This document shows positions 60,381 to 64,000 of a stretch of DNA of 64,000 nt, piece after piece (position 1 is the first letter of the stretch; each line of letters begins with the position of its first letter). Both the position numbers and the translations under genes were made by a program. This DNA is from Chitinophagales bacterium. GTDB lineage: Bacteria; Bacteroidota; Bacteroidia; Chitinophagales; CAIOSU01. A model generated the notes under the pieces. That model saw only the letters and a program-made list of their open reading frames with translations, searched no databases and had not been told where the DNA came from. The stretch lies in the NCBI GenBank assembly GCA_018401955.1, contig JAGYJT010000011.1, positions 1-64,000 of the forward strand. Reading direction: 5' to 3'.

Positions 60381-62717
60381 CTAGAAGGGGTATCCAATTG
60401 CGATATTGAATATCAAATTATCTTTCCTCCAATCTTTGCTACGCCATTCCATCTTATTAAAGGCCCATCGGTCATTCACAGGTAAGCTTGGCTTCCTGAA
60501 TGGCAAAGCAACATCCAACCTTATTATTACAAACTGAAAGTCTAACCTAAGCCCATAACCGCCCCCAATGGCAAATTCTTTATAAAAGTCTTTAGAAAAT
60601 TTTGCACCAGGCCTTTGAGGGTCATCCCTCAACAACCAAATATTGCCGATATCAACAAAGAAAGCACCTTTGATAAATTTGTATAAGGTATGCCTAAACT
60701 CTGTACTCCATTCTAATTTTATATCTCCAGTTTGATCAGGGTATGATTGGTCGGTATTACTGCCATCATAAGAACCAGGGCCCAAGGTGCGGAAGCGATA
60801 TGCGCGCATGCCAATAGAGCCACCACTAAAAAACTGCTTGATATAAGGCGTACGGTCAATATTGCCATAGGGAACCGCAACACCAGCAATTACCCTATTT
60901 ACCCATTGTGTTTTTGAATGGATAACAAAGTAATATCGGGCATCTGTTTCTATACGGAAATATTGGGCAATAGGAACTCCAGTTATTTGCACCTTACCAT
61001 CTTTATTTTTACTGATTGCATTTCCAACAGCATTGAATACATTGCCAGCAAGTTGCACATCTGCATTTAGATACCAATAGTTTTTCAACGGTCTTTTAGT
61101 ATCAGGGTTATAAAAGGTGTATACATGCTGAAACCCTAGGATAAAAACATCTTCAAAGTTACTGCGCAGTACAGGGTTTTCAGCGAGTATTATATCAAAC
61201 TCCTCACTGGTATTTATGGTACGTATCCGCTGCACAAACATGGGTGAAAACTGATGGTGGTGTATTGAGGTTCGTCTCCAATCATAGGTAATATTTGCCC
61301 CAAATGAGTTTAAGGAGAAAAATTGATACCTACTTTGGAAACCCTCTGATAAGCCAAACCTTGTACGAGGCGTGTATTGCGTAGCTTTGTTCAAAAATTT
61401 CCAAGGCACTACAAACCTTGGTATACTTAGCTCCCAATTAGCATTAATCTGCATGGTGTTTATAAAGCTTGCGTTTCCTTTGCCCACTTGGGTTTCAACA
61501 CCGCCCGATAAGGTGAGGCTCATTTCTTCGGCCCCTCTAAAAATGTTGCGATTAACGTATCCTATCGAGGCAAATGTACCTAAAAAGTTAGTGGTGGTGT
61601 TACTGGCGTTTAGTTCAGCGGTAATGGATTGAGTATTTCCAGGTGTCATATATATATATGCATCTAAAGAGTCCTCGCCAACTTTTTGATATTTAATATT
61701 CACAAACTTAAACACGCCAAGGTCAAGCATTTTATTTACCGAGTAGTTGTGGCGTGTTTGCGAAAACCGATCCCCTGGAATGGTTAAAAGGTTTCTGCCA
61801 ACAGCAGATACCCTAATGTACTTTTTTTTGGCAGGGGGATACACAAACATAAACTTCCTGAACTGAGAAGTGTCTCCAACTAAACCTTGGTCTTCTTTAT
61901 CAACGGTATAGCCTGGAAAGATGTATACATTACGGAAGTAGAATTGTTGATGTTTTGTGTTTGTGTCTGGTGTTTCTACATTATAATAAATGTCAACCTT
62001 GGCATCGCCAATGGTGGTGTCTACATAAAAGTAAACATAGTCGGGGCTAAAGGCATAGTAACCAGAATCTCTAACTAAAGTTGAGATGGTGTTGCGGTCG
62101 TTATTAAGCAAATCTAGCTTATACATTCTACCTTCAACAGTCTTAAGCAAATCTTTATTATCGTAAATTATGCTATTGATAAGGTCTGTACTGTCCTCCG
62201 GAAAATGAATATTGCGAATGCGGTGCCTGCCCTTTGATGTCATGTAGTAAGTAACGCTTATCGTTTTTTCCTCATTATCCATTATTTCATACTCAATGCT
62301 TGAGCCGAAGTAGCCTTTTTCGCGCAAGAATTTTTCCATTAATAGCCTGCTTCTATCAACATCAGCTACGTTAAGGTACACGGGAGGCTCACCGATTTTG
62401 TTTTTAAGGAAGTTTCTAAATCCTTTTTTGGGAATTGAATCACCTTCATCAGACAGTTTCATTTTAGGACTCTTAATCCGCTGGTAAAACCAAAGTCGGG
62501 TGCGAAACAGTCCAATGAATTTTTTATTAGGTTGCGGCCTTACATTGTTTGTAACCTCGCCCGCGGTTCTGGTTGCTTTGTGTACCATTTCTGGGTTTAC
62601 GTATTCCAACTCGGCCCCAACATAAAGCTTCTTGCCCTCTGGTATTAGCTTGGTAGCTGTACAGCCACCTGCCAGTAAAACCACAATCAACCATAAAATT
62701 AAATGCCCAAACTTCAT
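60381..62717 (-). CDS. TamA/BamA-family outer-membrane assembly protein
   Basis: A 778-residue protein. The start MKFGHLILWLIVVLLAGGC gives a signal peptide with lipobox (AGGC), as in Bacteroidota TamA-like lipoproteins (sometimes called TamL). Three POTRA-like segments lie in residues 25-410, and a 16-strand barrel of the Omp85 type fills the C-terminal half, with RGAEEMSLTLSGG, the GGSIGMRAYRFRTLGPG motif and a terminal Phe (FNIAIGYPF). It works with TamB in outer-membrane biogenesis. Its start overlaps the tamB stop by 4 nt. Confidence 0.9.
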   Translation of the reverse strand: MKFGHLILWLIVVLLAGGCTATKLIPEGKKLYVGAELEYVNPEMVHKATRTAGEVTNNVRPQPNKKFIGLFRTRLWFYQRIKSPKMKLSDEGDSIPKKGFRNFLKNKIGEPPVYLNVADVDRSRLLMEKFLREKGYFGSSIEYEIMDNEEKTISVTYYMTSKGRHRIRNIHFPEDSTDLINSIIYDNKDLLKTVEGRMYKLDLLNNDRNTISTLVRDSGYYAFSPDYVYFYVDTTIGDAKVDIYYNVETPDTNTKHQQFYFRNVYIFPGYTVDKEDQGLVGDTSQFRKFMFVYPPAKKKYIRVSAVGRNLLTIPGDRFSQTRHNYSVNKMLDLGVFKFVNIKYQKVGEDSLDAYIYMTPGNTQSITAELNASNTTTNFLGTFASIGYVNRNIFRGAEEMSLTLSGGVETQVGKGNASFINTMQINANWELSIPRFVVPWKFLNKATQYTPRTRFGLSEGFQSRYQFFSLNSFGANITYDWRRTSIHHHQFSPMFVQRIRTINTSEEFDIILAENPVLRSNFEDVFILGFQHVYTFYNPDTKRPLKNYWYLNADVQLAGNVFNAVGNAISKNKDGKVQITGVPIAQYFRIETDARYYFVIHSKTQWVNRVIAGVAVPYGNIDRTPYIKQFFSGGSIGMRAYRFRTLGPGSYDGSNTDQSYPDQTGDIKLEWSTEFRHTLYKFIKGAFFVDIGNIWLLRDDPQRPGAKFSKDFYKEFAIGGGYGLRLDFQFVIIRLDVALPFRKPSLPVNDRWAFNKMEWRSKDWRKDNLIFNIAIGYPF

Positions 62718-64000
62718 TCTTCTTCTTCAGTTTTTGGAGTCTCTTTTGGTACTTCTGGCACAGAGTTATCTTCCGGCTCTTTTTCCTGTTCTTTTTGTAA
62801 CTCCTCTTCCCTTTTTTGTTTACTTTTTATCTTTCTAAAACTGTGCTGAAAGGATAGGCCCACACCCGTTCTATTAACATTGTTTTGGTACAAAATACTG
62901 TAGTCGGATGTGTTGAACACCTTAACCCTGTACTTACCGCTTTCGGTAAGTTTATATTCAATTACAAAATCGCCGGCCCATTGGGTAAACCCACTACCTT
63001 GGTTGGGGTTGCCCGTATTGCTCTCTAGGTTTACATCTCCACCAGCTTTTATTACTAGTCGGTCGTTAAACAATTGTTGGCTCACATCTAGGCCAAGCGC
63101 GGTAACGGTATTGTTGGCATCGGTAGCCGAGTAGCCTTGGTAGGAATTTGCATCAATATTAACGGAGAACCCTTTTACTTTGCTGGTAAACTTACTTAGT
63201 TGTTGATTGATGAGACCGCTCACACTTTTTAGGGCAGCATTGGTTCCTGGTACACCTCCACCACCAATACCTGTGCTGCCATCGGTTATAAAACTGTTCA
63301 TTAACAGTAGTGCAAATACTTGTGTGTTTAGGGTGCTCTGGTCTTGCCTAATTTGCTGTAAGCGCCTACTGGCAATGCTGCTTACCCCACTTTCATCTTG
63401 CATGCGTATGTCAAACGATATTTCTGGGCTAGATAATCTGCCGCGCATGCTCAATACTACGTCTATTGGTTTAGGCTCGCGAGCATCTGATTGTTCTTGT
63501 GCGGATAGGGTAGTAGCCTGCTCTCCAATTAAGGCGTAAGTGCTTACGCTAGTTTTGTATATGGCATTGATGTATAGTTGGGCGTCCATAGGGTCTCCGC
63601 TCATATCAATACGGCTTCCTTTTTCAATAATAAACTTACGTTTCAAAAAGGCTTGGGTCATATTATAGTTGCCCCTAACTATCTCAAGCCCCCCTATTAT
63701 CGAAATGTTTCCCTTTGATGGGATGTTCACCGCTAAATTGCCTTCAGCTACTACTTCAAGTTGATCTCCAGTGGCTGCATCAATTACTACTACAAATTCG
63801 GCATCATCTGTTACCTGTAGGTTTAGGGTTAAGTCGATGGGCAATGATGTTACCCGGTATCTTTTGGGTTGCGCAAGTGTATCGCCACTATTTGGGTTGT
63901 AGTATATTACATATGGTGCGTCTTGTATGCCATCCTCTAGCGTTAATGGCGATACGGTTACTTTCGTGCCTTTTTTTGTTACGGTTGATATATCAGCAAT
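62714..64000 (-). CDS. TamB-like translocation/assembly protein, C-terminal part (5' end outside window)
   Basis: The frame stays open to the window edge at 64000, so only the last ~428 residues are seen. A TTG at 63844 could be taken as a start, but open coding sequence continues upstream (VSPLTLEDGIQDAPYVIYYN). It holds the DUF490 beta-rich domain, with GGLEIVRGNYNMTQAFLKRKF, LRGRLSSPEISFDI-like residues and GLDVSQQLFNDRLVIKAGGDV. The tail is Glu/Lys-rich (EEELQKEQEKEPED). TamB spans the periplasm as a lipid- or protein-conducting groove. It overlaps tamA by 4 nt, giving a tamB-tamA operon order. Confidence 0.88.
   Translation of the reverse strand: MADISTVTKKGTKVTVSPLTLEDGIQDAPYVIYYNPNSGDTLAQPKRYRVTSLPIDLTLNLQVTDDAEFVVVIDAATGDQLEVVAEGNLAVNIPSKGNISIIGGLEIVRGNYNMTQAFLKRKFIIEKGSRIDMSGDPMDAQLYINAIYKTSVSTYALIGEQATTLSAQEQSDAREPKPIDVVLSMRGRLSSPEISFDIRMQDESGVSSIASRRLQQIRQDQSTLNTQVFALLLMNSFITDGSTGIGGGGVPGTNAALKSVSGLINQQLSKFTSKVKGFSVNIDANSYQGYSATDANNTVTALGLDVSQQLFNDRLVIKAGGDVNLESNTGNPNQGSGFTQWAGDFVIEYKLTESGKYRVKVFNTSDYSILYQNNVNRTGVGLSFQHSFRKIKSKQKREEELQKEQEKEPEDNSVPEVPKETPKTEEEE

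Noticed and set aside
62714-63844. A short TamB protein starting at the TTG at 63844
   Set aside because: Coding sequence continues without a stop to the window edge, so the gene is cut by the window and not short.
1-64000. CRISPR arrays, insertion sequences, prophage or integrase genes
   Set aside because: No regularly spaced repeats, transposase motifs or att-like duplications were seen. The tRNA-Ser 3' end is not duplicated nearby, as far as reading can tell.

Overview
The window is a 64 kb piece of a Bacteroidota chromosome. The evidence is type IX secretion (T9SS) C-terminal sorting domains, a SprB-type repeat protein, a carboxypeptidase-regulatory-domain TonB receptor, many Cys-lipoproteins, Bacteroidota -33/-7 promoters (TTG, about 19 nt, TAnnTTTG) and almost no Shine-Dalgarno sequences. 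Order and genus cannot be fixed from this sequence alone. Base composition looks even, and there is no insertion sequence, prophage, integrase or CRISPR array.

Layout. 1-6.4 kb (minus): an outer-membrane/secretion locus with a small Cys/His-rich secreted protein, a TonB receptor, a T9SS-sorted phosphodiesterase/phosphatase and a T9SS-sorted SprB/PKD protein. 6.5-16.8 kb (mostly minus): TetR plus UbiB-like kinase, multi-PAS histidine kinase, sucC, a UbiA-like membrane protein, M42 peptidase, MATE exporter and hotdog thioesterase. 16.9-19.4 kb (plus): a hypothetical membrane protein, DUF3822, rsmD and coaD. 19.7-27.3 kb (plus): a compact phospho-signalling locus with two paralogous FHA-transmembrane-coiled-coil-trypsin proteins, a secreted protein, a membrane-anchored PP2C phosphatase, a zinc-ribbon/FHA adaptor and a Ser/Thr kinase with C-terminal FHA. 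27.5-33.2 kb: succinate-semialdehyde dehydrogenase, an orphan OmpR regulator, tRNA-Ser(UGA), a histidine kinase/OmpR pair and a lipoprotein. 33.4-37.3 kb: a type II sulfide:quinone oxidoreductase, a DEAD-box helicase with a structured 5' UTR, a small DUF2231-like membrane protein and a c-type cytochrome lipoprotein. 37.3-45.1 kb: mixed genes (ABC exporter, L,D-transpeptidase, BrkB, thioesterase, M23 peptidase, lipoproteins). 45.2-48.6 kb (plus): ACP, KAS III, membrane GT2 and GNAT, a small surface-glycan or lipid-sugar cassette. 48.6-55.9 kb: the widespread SpoIIM/DUF4129/DUF4350/MoxR/DUF58 operon with a divergent RDD gene. 55.9-64 kb: CAP protein, carboxypeptidase-regulatory-like protein, carotenoid-isomerase-like oxidoreductase, folE, SDR, and tamA with the 3' part of tamB, which runs off the window.

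The locus at 19.7-27.3 kb is the best candidate for an undescribed system. Kinase, phosphatase, soluble FHA adaptor and two membrane proteins carrying a cytoplasmic FHA and a predicted periplasmic serine protease with intact triad form a plausible cytoplasm-to-periplasm phospho-relay that controls proteolysis. Other points of interest are an in-frame stop 20 codons before a second stop in the UbiB-like gene, two genes whose N-termini imply a CTG start, and the hairpin-rich leader of the helicase gene. All functions are inferred from sequence reading; no searches were run.
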